This document shows, piece after piece, positions 16,453 to 24,576 of a stretch of 64,000 bases of DNA (positions are counted from its first letter, which is position 1; every line of letters begins with the position of its first letter). The notes beneath the pieces are model-generated. The model ran no database searches. It had not been told where the DNA came from and worked only from the letters and a program-made list of their open reading frames with translations. Source of the DNA: Lentzea jiangxiensis (GTDB lineage Bacteria > Actinomycetota > Actinomycetes > Mycobacteriales > Pseudonocardiaceae); assembly GCF_900104175.1 (NCBI RefSeq), contig NZ_FNIX01000012.1, positions 158,986-222,985 on the forward strand. Direction: 5' to 3'. The position numbers were made by a program, and so were the translations under genes.

Positions 16453-18570
16453 GTGACCACGAGGATCGGCGAACAGGAACTCGCCACCGAGCTCGCCGCA
16501 AGCCTGCGTCGCGGTGGCGGAGCCGTGTTCGAGGTGACCGGGCCGCCGGGTTCCGGTCGCACCGAGGTGGTGCGGCAGGTCGCCGATCACGTGGCCGAGC
16601 TGGGTACCCGCCTGATCTCCGTTCGCGCGTCGGCCGTCGAGTCCGATGAGGACGGTGCCGTGCTCACGCGGATCCTGGATGATCTGGGAGTCGGCCCGGA
16701 CCGTTCGATGGCGGAATCGTGCCGTGTTCTTCTCGAAGCCGCACCCGTCGTGCTCGTGCTCGACGACGCCCAGTGGATGGACGAGGGCTCGGTCCGCTGG
16801 CTCCGCGCGTTGCTGCGCAGGATCCACCGGGCTCCGGTGGTCGTGGTCCTGGCCACCGCCGGACTCGGCACGGTGGCGGAGGACGCGCTCGCCGAGCTCG
16901 CCGAGGACGGCTCGGTCACCGCACCACCCTGGTACGTCGTTGTCCTGCTCCTGCCCGCTGTGGACGAGGACCGGATCGCGCGAACGCTGCACCTGTTGTC
17001 CGAGCAGGACATCAGGTTGCTGCGCGCCATGGCGGTCTGCGGCGGACGCTTCGAATGGTCCGTGGCGCGTGAGCTCGCGGACCTGAACCGCGTGCTCGCC
17101 GACCGGGCGATGACGAGGTTGCGCGGTCTCGGACTGGTCTCGCCCGACGAGCCGGCGCTCGCCGGCGGTGTGGCCGGAGCCGTGCTCGCCGCGATGACGG
17201 TCGACCAGCGGAACGACCTGCGGTCCACGGCGGTGGTGCTCGGTCACCGGGCCGCGCTCGGTTTCGAGCGGATGAGCGCGATGCTCGTCGACGCACCACC
17301 TGCCGGCACGGCGTGGGCTCGGCTGGTGCTCCAGCGGGAAGCCCGGGTGCTGGCCGCCGCGGGGAGGACGGCGGAAGCTGCCCGGCTGCTCGTCAGGGCG
17401 CTGAGCGAGCCCGCGGACGAGGCGACGCGCGCGGACGTCCTGATCCAGCTCGCGCAGTGCGAAGTGGACCACGCACCGGATGCCGCTGATCGGCGACTGG
17501 TCGAGGTCCTGCACATGACCGGCCCGGCGACGTCCGGCCCGCGTCTGCGCGCGGCGGACCTGGTGGCCTGCCGCGAACGTTTCGGGGTGTCCCGCCGTGC
17601 CGTCGAGACCGCGCTCGCGCATCCGGATCTGGTCGAAGGCGAACGCGAGGCGCTGAAAGGCCTCTACTGGTACGTCGTGGGCGTCGCGGGCGAGCCGGGC
17701 GAACTCGGTGTCCCCGCCGTGCCGCCGCTCCCGGACTCGCCCGCGGACCCGGTGTGCCAGGGGGTAGCCGCCTGGCGCCTGGCCCGTGGCGGACGCGGTG
17801 GCGCGGCTGCCGTGGCACTGGCGACCCGCGCTCTGGCCGTGCGCGGGTCGCTGACACCTCGCCTCGCGGCGGCGGACGCGCTGTCCTGGGCCGCCGAGTA
17901 CGAGACCGCGCTGGCCGGCGTCGACGCCGTCCTCGTGGACGGCCGGCGGTACGGCGCTCGGGTGGCTGTCGCCGAGGCGATGCTGCTGCGCTGCTCGGTG
18001 CGGTTGCGGCAGAGGCGCGTCGTCGAGGCGGCGGAGGACCTGGCCGGCATGGAGGCGTGCCTGCCGCCCGGCGCCCGGCCTCCCCTGCTCAGCGCTCGGC
18101 ACCTCGTGCTGGAGGTGGTGCTGCTGCTCGCGGCCGGGCTGGTGCACGAGGCCCGCCAGGCGCTGACCCGCGAGGCACCAGCCGAGGTGGTCCACGGCCT
18201 GGCGCATGCCTGGCGGCTGTTCGCCCACGGACTGGTCGCGCTGGTGGCGGAACCCGCGACCGCGACCGCGATCTTCCTCGAGTCCGGTCGCTGCCTGCGG
18301 GACATGGGTGTGGTCAATCCCGTTGTGCTGCCCTGGCGGTTGCTCGCGGCGATGGGCTGGCGGGCCGCGGGCGAGGTCGCGCACGCCGACGCCCTGATCG
18401 ACGAGACCTGCGACCTGGTCGGGAGGTGGGGTGTCCCCGCCGCTCTGCGGCACACCCGGGATTTAGTGGACGTGGTGCACGGCATGCCGTCGGGGGATGC
18501 CGCCGGAGAGTTCGTGGCGCAGTTGTTCCCCGGCCTCCTCGCCGGGCATCCCGCAGCCGGCTGGAGCTGA
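16453..18570 (+). CDS. LAL-like regulator 3 without DNA-binding domain, contains a TTA codon
   Basis: From GTG 16453 the product has 705 residues. It has the LAL ATPase layout with Walker A EVTGPPGSGRTEVVRQV (lysine replaced by arginine) and Walker B VVLVLDDAQWMDEGSVRWL, then the helical middle. It ends at HPAAGWS without any GerE helix-turn-helix, which its three neighbours all keep at the end of the long version or would be expected to keep. A TTA leucine codon at 18463-18465 (codon 671) is the only in-frame TTA noticed among the regulators. In Streptomyces such codons make expression depend on the bldA tRNA. The next gene starts 3 bases after this stop with its own GTG. It may act as a modulator or partner of its neighbours rather than as a DNA-binding activator. 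Confidence 0.85.
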   Translation: MTTRIGEQELATELAASLRRGGGAVFEVTGPPGSGRTEVVRQVADHVAELGTRLISVRASAVESDEDGAVLTRILDDLGVGPDRSMAESCRVLLEAAPVVLVLDDAQWMDEGSVRWLRALLRRIHRAPVVVVLATAGLGTVAEDALAELAEDGSVTAPPWYVVVLLLPAVDEDRIARTLHLLSEQDIRLLRAMAVCGGRFEWSVARELADLNRVLADRAMTRLRGLGLVSPDEPALAGGVAGAVLAAMTVDQRNDLRSTAVVLGHRAALGFERMSAMLVDAPPAGTAWARLVLQREARVLAAAGRTAEAARLLVRALSEPADEATRADVLIQLAQCEVDHAPDAADRRLVEVLHMTGPATSGPRLRAADLVACRERFGVSRRAVETALAHPDLVEGEREALKGLYWYVVGVAGEPGELGVPAVPPLPDSPADPVCQGVAAWRLARGGRGGAAAVALATRALAVRGSLTPRLAAADALSWAAEYETALAGVDAVLVDGRRYGARVAVAEAMLLRCSVRLRQRRVVEAAEDLAGMEACLPPGARPPLLSARHLVLEVVLLLAAGLVHEARQALTREAPAEVVHGLAHAWRLFAHGLVALVAEPATATAIFLESGRCLRDMGVVNPVVLPWRLLAAMGWRAAGEVAHADALIDETCDLVGRWGVPAALRHTRDLVDVVHGMPSGDAAGEFVAQLFPGLLAGHPAAGWS

Positions 18571-18572
18571 CC

Positions 18573-20960
18573 GTGGTCGACGCGCTGCCCGGCCGGGCGA
18601 CCGGGATGGACCGCCTGACGAAGGCTCTGCGGACGGCGGCTTCCGGCAAGGGTGCGTTCGTGACCGTCCGGGGGCCGACGGGCGCGGGGAAGTCGGCGTT
18701 GCTGCGAGCGCTGGCCGTCCAGGCGGCCGGCGCCGGGGCGGAAGTGCTGCGCGCGAGCGGAGCACCCGGCGAACGGGACTGGAACTTCGGTGTGGCGGAC
18801 CAGCTCCGGCCCGTCCCGGCCGGCTTCGTCGTCATCGTGGTGGACGACCTCCAGTGGGCGGACGAGTCGTCCGTGCGGTGGTTGGCCGACGTCGCCGCGC
18901 ACGCCCTGGTGGTGGCCGCTGTCCGGGAGGGCGGGCCAGGCGCTGACATCGCGCTTCCCGGCCCCGTGGTGCGGCTGCGGCAGACGAAGCCGCCCGGGTG
19001 GTCCCAGCGTCGAGTGGCGGACTTCTTGCGCGGGCAGCCCGAACCGGTGCGGGATGTCGCCAAGGCGATGGCCGTGCTCGGTGACCGGGCCGAGATCGAC
19101 CTGATCACCGAGCTGGCCGGGCTCGACGACGTCACCGTTGATGCGGTGGTGCGGAGTCTTCGTTCACTGGGACTCGTGACACCGCACCGAAATCCGTGTC
19201 TCGTCGATCCAGCGGTGCGGGACGCCGTGCTCGCCACGATGACGGCCTCCGAGCACGACACGTGCCACGCGGCGGCCGCCGTGCTGTTGTTCGGCCTGGG
19301 CGATCCGGCGGGGAACGTGGCGGAACACCTCGTCGCGACCGGGTCGGTCCTCCCCGAGTGGGCGGTCGAGGTCCTCCGGGACGCCGCGGACACCGCGCTG
19401 CGCCGGGGGGAACGGCCGGTCGCACTGCACTTCCTCCGCAGGGCGGTAGCGGCGGCGGGACCCGAACGTGCCGCGGTGCTGGTCGAACTCGCCGTCGCGG
19501 AGTGCGCGACGGACAGCCTGCTGGCGCTGCAACACCTGTCCTACGCGGTCCAGGTGCTCGGGTCGCGCCGGGATCGTGCCGCAGCAGTGCTGCGGATGCC
19601 CATCGCGGCTTTCGGTGCGGCCCTGCCGCTGGCTCGGGACGTCATCGGCGACGCCGAGCGGGACGTTCGTGACCTCGGCGACCACGACTTGGCGCTGCGG
19701 GTCGAGGCGCGGATGCGGTACGCCGGACACACGGACCTCACCGAACTCACCGAGTCCGCCGCGCGGCTGGAGGAACTCGGGCAGGAACCGAACACGGCTG
19801 GTGCGGCAAAACGAGAACTGCTCGCGGTGTTGTCGCACTCGGCGGCACTGGCGGCGCGCCTGCCCGCGAACGAGGTGGCGGTGCGGGCCGGTCATCTCCT
19901 CGAGCACGTATCGCCGAGCACCGGGCACGCGGACGAGATGGCACGACTGCTCGTGAAAACCCTGTGCGCGACCGATTCCCCACTTGAGGCAGCCACCTGG
20001 ACGGATCGGGCGCTCGCCCAGGCGGACTCGCACGACCAGACGTTGCTCCGGGTGAGCAGGTCTCTTGTGGCCGTGCACCTGGGCGATGTCGCCGAGGCGG
20101 GGCTCATGGCGAAGACCGCGCTCGATGACGATGCGGGTGAAGGGGCACTCGACTCGGACGCGGTGCTCGCCCTGGCCGTGGTGGCGCTCAAGGTCCAGGA
20201 CGAGCGGTTGTCCGAGCGTCTGCTCGCGAGCCGCCCGGTTGGAGAAAATCCCTGCAGCGCAGCCGTGTTCGACGTGGTGCGGGGCGTGGACGCGGTTGCC
20301 GGGGGCGATGCGTGGGGTGGTCTGCGCCGCCTGACGGACGCGGGCAGTCGGCTCGACCAGCTGGGGTGGCGCAACGTGGTGCTCTTCCCGTGGCGAACCA
20401 CGGCGGTCGGGCTGTGGCGGCAGCTCGGTGACACCGGTGCGGCCAGGACCCTCGCCGAGGAGGACCACGAACGCGCTGTCGAATGGGGTGCCCCCGCTGG
20501 TGTCGGCCGGACCCTGCGCGTGCTCGGCGGCCTGACGGAGGGAGCCGGGGGCGTGGACCTGTTGCACGCGTCCGCGGATGCCCTCTCCACCTCGGCCGAC
20601 CGGCTGGAGCTGGCGCGCACCCACCTGGCGTTGGGGCTGCGCCTGCGTGACCGGTACGAGCAGACCGCCGCCGAACACCTGCGACGGTGCCACGACATCG
20701 CCGTGGAATGCGGTGACCAGCGCCTCGTGAGACAGGCCGGTGCCCACCTGCGCGGCGAGGTCCGGCGCGCGGGACTCACCCGCACCGAACGGGAGGTGGT
20801 GACACTCGCGGTGACCGGGCGGTCGAACCAGGACATAGCGCACACGCTTTCGGTGAGCATCAGAGCCGTGGAGAAGCACCTGACGAACTCCTACCGGAAA
20901 CTCGGTGTCCTGCGCCGTTCGGAGCTGGCCGGCGCGTGGAATCATCCGTTCTGGACTTGA
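18573..20960 (+). CDS. LAL-family LuxR-type ATPase regulator 4
   Basis: The 795-residue product is assigned from GTG 18573, with GGAG at 18563-18566, two bases after the previous stop. An ATG at 18606 is an alternative. Walker A is intact (VRGPTGAGKSALLRALA, about 32-48), followed by FVVIVVDDLQWADESSVRWL. The helical middle is followed by a GerE domain (LTRTEREVVTLAVTGRSNQD, RAVEKHLTNSYRKLGVLRRS). With regulator 1 it is one of two members that look fully competent for both ATP and DNA binding. It lies immediately upstream of the exporter and biosynthetic cluster, so a role as cluster activator is plausible but not shown. Confidence 0.88.
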   Translation: MVDALPGRATGMDRLTKALRTAASGKGAFVTVRGPTGAGKSALLRALAVQAAGAGAEVLRASGAPGERDWNFGVADQLRPVPAGFVVIVVDDLQWADESSVRWLADVAAHALVVAAVREGGPGADIALPGPVVRLRQTKPPGWSQRRVADFLRGQPEPVRDVAKAMAVLGDRAEIDLITELAGLDDVTVDAVVRSLRSLGLVTPHRNPCLVDPAVRDAVLATMTASEHDTCHAAAAVLLFGLGDPAGNVAEHLVATGSVLPEWAVEVLRDAADTALRRGERPVALHFLRRAVAAAGPERAAVLVELAVAECATDSLLALQHLSYAVQVLGSRRDRAAAVLRMPIAAFGAALPLARDVIGDAERDVRDLGDHDLALRVEARMRYAGHTDLTELTESAARLEELGQEPNTAGAAKRELLAVLSHSAALAARLPANEVAVRAGHLLEHVSPSTGHADEMARLLVKTLCATDSPLEAATWTDRALAQADSHDQTLLRVSRSLVAVHLGDVAEAGLMAKTALDDDAGEGALDSDAVLALAVVALKVQDERLSERLLASRPVGENPCSAAVFDVVRGVDAVAGGDAWGGLRRLTDAGSRLDQLGWRNVVLFPWRTTAVGLWRQLGDTGAARTLAEEDHERAVEWGAPAGVGRTLRVLGGLTEGAGGVDLLHASADALSTSADRLELARTHLALGLRLRDRYEQTAAEHLRRCHDIAVECGDQRLVRQAGAHLRGEVRRAGLTRTEREVVTLAVTGRSNQDIAHTLSVSIRAVEKHLTNSYRKLGVLRRSELAGAWNHPFWT

Positions 20961-21154
20961 CGCTGCCCGGAACGTGCCCGAGTCGCTGTGAGTGTGTTTA
21001 AATTCCGGTCTGACGTCCGGGAAACGGCTGATCGACCCAAGATTCCCGGGCAACGCATCTCAATTGGGCCGCACCTTTCAGCGGCGATGTCTCAGTTCGA
21101 CCGACCCGTCGCGTGGCCGAACCACAGTTTTAAGGGCGATCCGGGGTCGGCTGT

Positions 21155-21184
21155 TGACCGGGACCTGAAGTCTTTCGTAGCGTC
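21155..21184 (+). promoter_or_regulatory. Putative promoter of the MFS transporter gene
   Basis: TTGACC at 21155-21160 and TAGCGT at 21179-21184 are 18 bases apart, close to the vegetative sigma consensus. They lie in the 390-base stretch 20961-21350 between the last LAL gene and the transporter, which is noticeably richer in A+T and holds no other gene I can support. Transcription would start near 21191 and leave a leader of about 160 bases. Confidence 0.45.
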
Positions 21185-21350
21185 GGGGCCCGTCAGGAAT
21201 TATCAATCTTCCAGGCAGAACGGCGTTTTTTCGTCCTTTCTGGACGGTCGAGTCGCCGGGCGCGTACTTGAGCGGCGGCCGCGACGACTGCGAACCGGGC
21301 AGAAATCGGACCGGCATTTACTCGATTTCGCGCTTGTGCCGCCCGTCATC

Positions 21351-22613
21351 GTGCGTCGCCGCGCGGATCGTGAAGAACCCCGACGACTGAATGGACTGGT
21401 TCGCTTGAGTGGATCCAACCGGTGGGTTGTGCTCTTCGGCTCGTTCGTCGCCTACATGTTCGACGCGCTGGAGATCCTGCTCCTGTCCTTCGCGTTGCCC
21501 GTGATCCGTGCCGACCTCGGACTGACGACCACCCAGGGCGGTCTGCTCGCCACCGCGACCCTGCTCGGCATCGGGGTGAGCAGCGTGACCGTCGGCTGGC
21601 TCGCCGACAACTACGGCCGCAAGCGGGCGTTGATGCTCTCGCTCGCGGTGTTCGGCGTGTTCACCGCGGCGATCCTGGTGGTGCCGAGCTTCACGCTGTT
21701 CGTCGTGCTGCGCTTCCTGGCCGGCATGGGCCTGGGCGGGGTCTGGGGCGTGGCGTCGGCCTACGTGATCGAGACCTGGCCGGCCGCGCAACGAGGCCGG
21801 GCGGTCGCGTTCGTGCTCAGTTCGTTCCCGATCGGCGGGGTGGGCGCCGCGCTGCTGTCGGGCGCGTTGCTGCCGAACTGGCGCCTGTTGTTCTTCCTCG
21901 GCGGGGTGGGCGTGGTGATCCCGCTGGTCATCGTCGGGGTGTTCTTCCGCGAGTCGGCCGAATGGGCTCAGCAGAAGACCACGCCGGTGAAGGTGACGGA
22001 GATCTTCGCCCCGGAACTGCGCAAACGCACTGTGCTCGGAGCGGTCGTCGCCGGGTTCGCGATGTTCGGGGCCTGGGGCGCGTCCACGTGGCTGCCGACC
22101 TACCTGCAGGCCGACAAGGGCATCCCGGCAGCGACGGTCGCGCTGTTCCTGACGGTGCTCAACCTCGGGATGTTCTTCGGCTACAACGTCTTCGGCCTGA
22201 TCGCCGACCGGATCGGCCACAAGAACGCGCTGATCCTGTCGCTGGCGGGGGTGGCGCTGACCCTGCCGCTGTACGTGATCGCCGCCGACCGCACGGCGTT
22301 GCTGTGGCTGGGCCCGCTGTTCGCCTTCTTCGCGGCCTACGCGGGCATCTTCGGCATGTACCTCGGCGAGCTGTTCCCGACCAGGGTGCGCACGACCGGT
22401 GCCGGGTTCTGCTACAACATCGCGCGCGGCGTCTCCGCGTTCGCACCGCTCACGCTGGGCGTGCTCGCGACCGGCGCGGGCTTCGGCGGCGGTCTGCTGG
22501 TGTGCGCGGGCTTCATGGCCTGCGCGGCGATCGCCATGACCTTCCTGCCGGACCTGCGCGGGGCGACCACGGCGCTAGTGCCGGCAGAAGGCGCGCGTAC
22601 GGCGGCGTCTTGA
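21351..22613 (+). CDS. MFS transporter (sugar/acid transporter-like)
   Basis: The membrane protein has 12 predicted helices beginning with NRWVVLFGSFVAYMFDALEI. The loop 2-3 signature VGWLADNYGRKRAL and a second copy GLIADRIGHKNALI in the second half are typical of the MFS. MGLGGVWGVASAYVIETWP and YLGELFPTRVRTTG resemble the sugar/aromatic-acid transporter group. The start is uncertain: GTG 21351 (420 residues) and TTG 21405 (402 residues) both fit, and neither has a strong ribosome site; longer versions include a non-conserved leader. It opens the biosynthetic cluster and most simply exports its product. It converges with a small gene 6 bases downstream. Confidence 0.8.
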   Translation: MRRRADREEPRRLNGLVRLSGSNRWVVLFGSFVAYMFDALEILLLSFALPVIRADLGLTTTQGGLLATATLLGIGVSSVTVGWLADNYGRKRALMLSLAVFGVFTAAILVVPSFTLFVVLRFLAGMGLGGVWGVASAYVIETWPAAQRGRAVAFVLSSFPIGGVGAALLSGALLPNWRLLFFLGGVGVVIPLVIVGVFFRESAEWAQQKTTPVKVTEIFAPELRKRTVLGAVVAGFAMFGAWGASTWLPTYLQADKGIPAATVALFLTVLNLGMFFGYNVFGLIADRIGHKNALILSLAGVALTLPLYVIAADRTALLWLGPLFAFFAAYAGIFGMYLGELFPTRVRTTGAGFCYNIARGVSAFAPLTLGVLATGAGFGGGLLVCAGFMACAAIAMTFLPDLRGATTALVPAEGARTAAS

Positions 22614-22618
22614 GCACC

Positions 22619-22906
22619 TCACTCCGGTGCGACCGGATCGGTGTCACCGGTCCGCCACAGGTAGCTGCGCACCGAGAGCGACGCGGCGCGCATGGTCGCG
22701 CGGATGTCGTCGAGGTCGTCACCGGTCAGCTCACCCCGCGTCCGGCCGTGAGCGCGCAGCATCAACCGGGCCGCCTCCAGCAGGCACAGCACGGCGTCCA
22801 GCTGCGCGCTGGCCGGCAGCCCGCTCAGGTCCTCGTGCAGGGTCTTGATCAGCGCGTCCGCTGCCGCCGGCGGCGCAGACCGGGCATCGCGCGTCAACGT
22901 TGTCAC
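22619..22906 (-). CDS. Small protein of unknown function
   Basis: The 95-residue product starts at GTG 22906 with AGGGA nearby and ends next to the transporter stop. It is helical and mildly acidic (AADALIKTLHEDLSGLP, DAVLCLLEAARLMLRAHGR). I recognise no domain, signal or membrane segment. G+C-rich third positions and a plausible ribosome site support it as a real gene. It is divergent from the small GerE regulator, with about 100 bases of A+T-richer sequence between them that must hold both promoters. It could be an accessory regulator, but nothing shows this. Confidence 0.55.
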   Translation of the reverse strand: MTTLTRDARSAPPAAADALIKTLHEDLSGLPASAQLDAVLCLLEAARLMLRAHGRTRGELTGDDLDDIRATMRAASLSVRSYLWRTGDTDPVAPE

Positions 22907-23005
22907 CGTCGTCCCTCACAACTGTTCCGCTGTGGACACAAAACTGAGTCTCCTCCCCCGTTATCTCTGATTGCAGTCCTGACCTGGCTGGCTTCACAGG
23001 AATGG

Positions 23006-23398
23006 ATGGGTGTCATGGACAACCGGCAGAACGACCTGCACAAGTGCGAGCACCACCCGGGCTGTGCCCGAAAGCACGGATTCGGCCAGGTGCTCTCCGG
23101 TCACGCACGTCCGAGATCGACGGACTCCGCCGAGTACGAAGTGCACCAGTCGACCGGCTGCTGGATGCTCAGCTCCATCCAGGCCAGAATCCTCGAAGGC
23201 GTTGCGGCCGGTTTCTCCAGCGGACGGCTGTCCAGGGAGTTGTACCTCAGCTCGAAGACCATCGATTACCATGTCCGAGTCATGTCCGACAAGCTGCAGG
23301 CTCCCAATCGCGTCGCATTGGTTTCCAGGGCATACGTCCTCGAGATCCTGCGAAAGGATTCGTGGCCCCCGCGTGTTGCGTGTGAAACCGTGGACTGA
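23006..23398 (+). CDS. Small stand-alone GerE (LuxR-type) DNA-binding protein
   Basis: The 130-residue product (ATG 23006 with AGGA four bases upstream, or ATG 23015) has a cysteine/histidine-rich start (CEHHPGCARKHGFG). It then has a GerE helix-turn-helix at about 55-115 (SIQARILEGVAAGFSSGRLS, LSSKTIDYHVRVMSDKLQAP). There is no receiver, ATPase or ligand domain. Such single-domain regulators often act within natural-product clusters. The CxxHxxxC-like N-terminus might bind metal; this is inference. It converges on ispG with a perfect terminator hairpin between them. Confidence 0.8.
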   Translation: MGVMDNRQNDLHKCEHHPGCARKHGFGQVLSGHARPRSTDSAEYEVHQSTGCWMLSSIQARILEGVAAGFSSGRLSRELYLSSKTIDYHVRVMSDKLQAPNRVALVSRAYVLEILRKDSWPPRVACETVD

Positions 23399-23405
23399 CG
23401 TGCCG

Positions 23406-23439
23406 CATGCGGTTCGCGCACTCCTGCGCGAACCGCATG
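23406..23439. terminator. Bidirectional terminator, 15-bp perfect stem
   Basis: CATGCGGTTCGCGCA at 23406-23420 pairs exactly with 23425-23439 around the loop CTCC. It fills the space between the stop of the GerE gene and the stop of ispG and so separates the two converging transcripts. Confidence 0.85.
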
Positions 23440-24576
23440 TCACGCCTCAACGTCCACACCCATCTCCTCGGCGATGCGGGCCGCCTCCGCCAGGACGGTC
23501 TCCACGATCTGCGACTCCGGCACCGTGCGGATCACCTCACCCTTGACGAAGATCTGGCCCTTGCCGTTGCCGGCGGCCACGCCGAGGTCGGCTTCGCGGG
23601 CCTCGCCCGGCCCGTTGACGACGCAGCCCATCACCGCCACCCGCAACGGCACCGGGAACCCCTCGAGTGCCGCGGTGACCCTCTCGGCGAGGGTGTGCAC
23701 GTCGACCTGGGCCCGGCCGCAGGACGGGCACGACACGATGTCGAGCCCCCGCGGCCGCAACCCCAGCGACTCCAGGATCTGGTTGCCCACCTTGACTTCC
23801 TCGACCGGCGGTGCGGACAACGACACCCGGATGGTGTCGCCGATGCCCTCCGCCAGCAGTGCGCCGAACGCGACGGAGGACTTGATCGTGCCCTGGAAAC
23901 GTGGCCCTGCCTCGGTCACGCCGAGGTGCAGCGGGTAGTCGCAGCGGGCGGCGAGCCGGCGGTACGCCTCGATCATCACCACCGGGTCGTGGTGCTTGAC
24001 CGAGATCTTCAGATCGGTGTAGCCGTGCTCCTCGAACAACGAGCACTCCCACAACGCCGACTCCACCAGCGCCTCCGGGGTGACACCGCCGTGCTTGCGC
24101 AGCAACCGCTTGTCCAGCGACCCGGCGTTCACGCCGATCCGGATCGGCACGCCCGCATCTCCCGCGGCACGGGCGATCGCGCCGACCTGGTCGTCGAACT
24201 GGCGGATGTTGCCGGGGTTGACCCGCACCGCGGCGCAGCCGGCGTCGATCGCGGCGAACACGTACCTGGGCTGGAAGTGGATGTCGGCGATCACCGGGAT
24301 CTGCGACTTGCGCGCGATCGTCGGCAGTGCGGCCGCGTCGTCCGCCGACGGCACGGCGACCCGCACGATCTCGCAGCCGGCCGCGGTGAGCTCGGCGATC
24401 TGCCGCAGGGTGGCGTCGACGTCGGCGGTGAGCGTGGTGGTCATCGACTGCACCGACACCGGCGCGTCGCCGCCGACCGGTACCGGACCGACCATGATCC
24501 TGCGAGAGGTCCGGCGGGTGGCCACCGCGAGTTCTTCCCTGCGCGGCAGGGGCATTCCCAAGGCAACGGTCGTCAT
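23440..24576 (-). CDS. ispG: 4-hydroxy-3-methylbut-2-enyl diphosphate synthase IspG
   Basis: The 378-residue protein converts MEcPP to HMBPP in the MEP isoprenoid pathway. It is a cytoplasmic iron-sulfur enzyme. The TIM-barrel part (VSVQSMTTTLTADVDAT, IPVIADIHFQPRYVFAA, VRVNPGNI) and the C-terminal cluster domain with SCPSCGR and VMGCVVNGPGEA supply the expected cysteines. ATG 24576 overlaps the dxs stop (ATGA) behind GGGGAGGAA. It is the last gene of an ispH-dxs-ispG transcript. As the window lacks dxr and ispDEF, this is most likely an extra copy set that raises precursor flow for the prenylated product. Confidence 0.95.
   Translation of the reverse strand: MTTVALGMPLPRREELAVATRRTSRRIMVGPVPVGGDAPVSVQSMTTTLTADVDATLRQIAELTAAGCEIVRVAVPSADDAAALPTIARKSQIPVIADIHFQPRYVFAAIDAGCAAVRVNPGNIRQFDDQVGAIARAAGDAGVPIRIGVNAGSLDKRLLRKHGGVTPEALVESALWECSLFEEHGYTDLKISVKHHDPVVMIEAYRRLAARCDYPLHLGVTEAGPRFQGTIKSSVAFGALLAEGIGDTIRVSLSAPPVEEVKVGNQILESLGLRPRGLDIVSCPSCGRAQVDVHTLAERVTAALEGFPVPLRVAVMGCVVNGPGEAREADLGVAAGNGKGQIFVKGEVIRTVPESQIVETVLAEAARIAEEMGVDVEA

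Noticed and set aside
17754..18572. Long upstream extension of LAL regulator 4
   Set aside because: This part overlaps regulator 3 in another frame and is arginine/glycine-rich. The ribosome site and family start support GTG 18573.
16453..20960. LAL regulators 3 and 4 as one gene split by a frameshift
   Set aside because: Regulator 4 has its own complete Walker A, helical region and GerE domain, so the two are full-length paralogues rather than halves of one protein.
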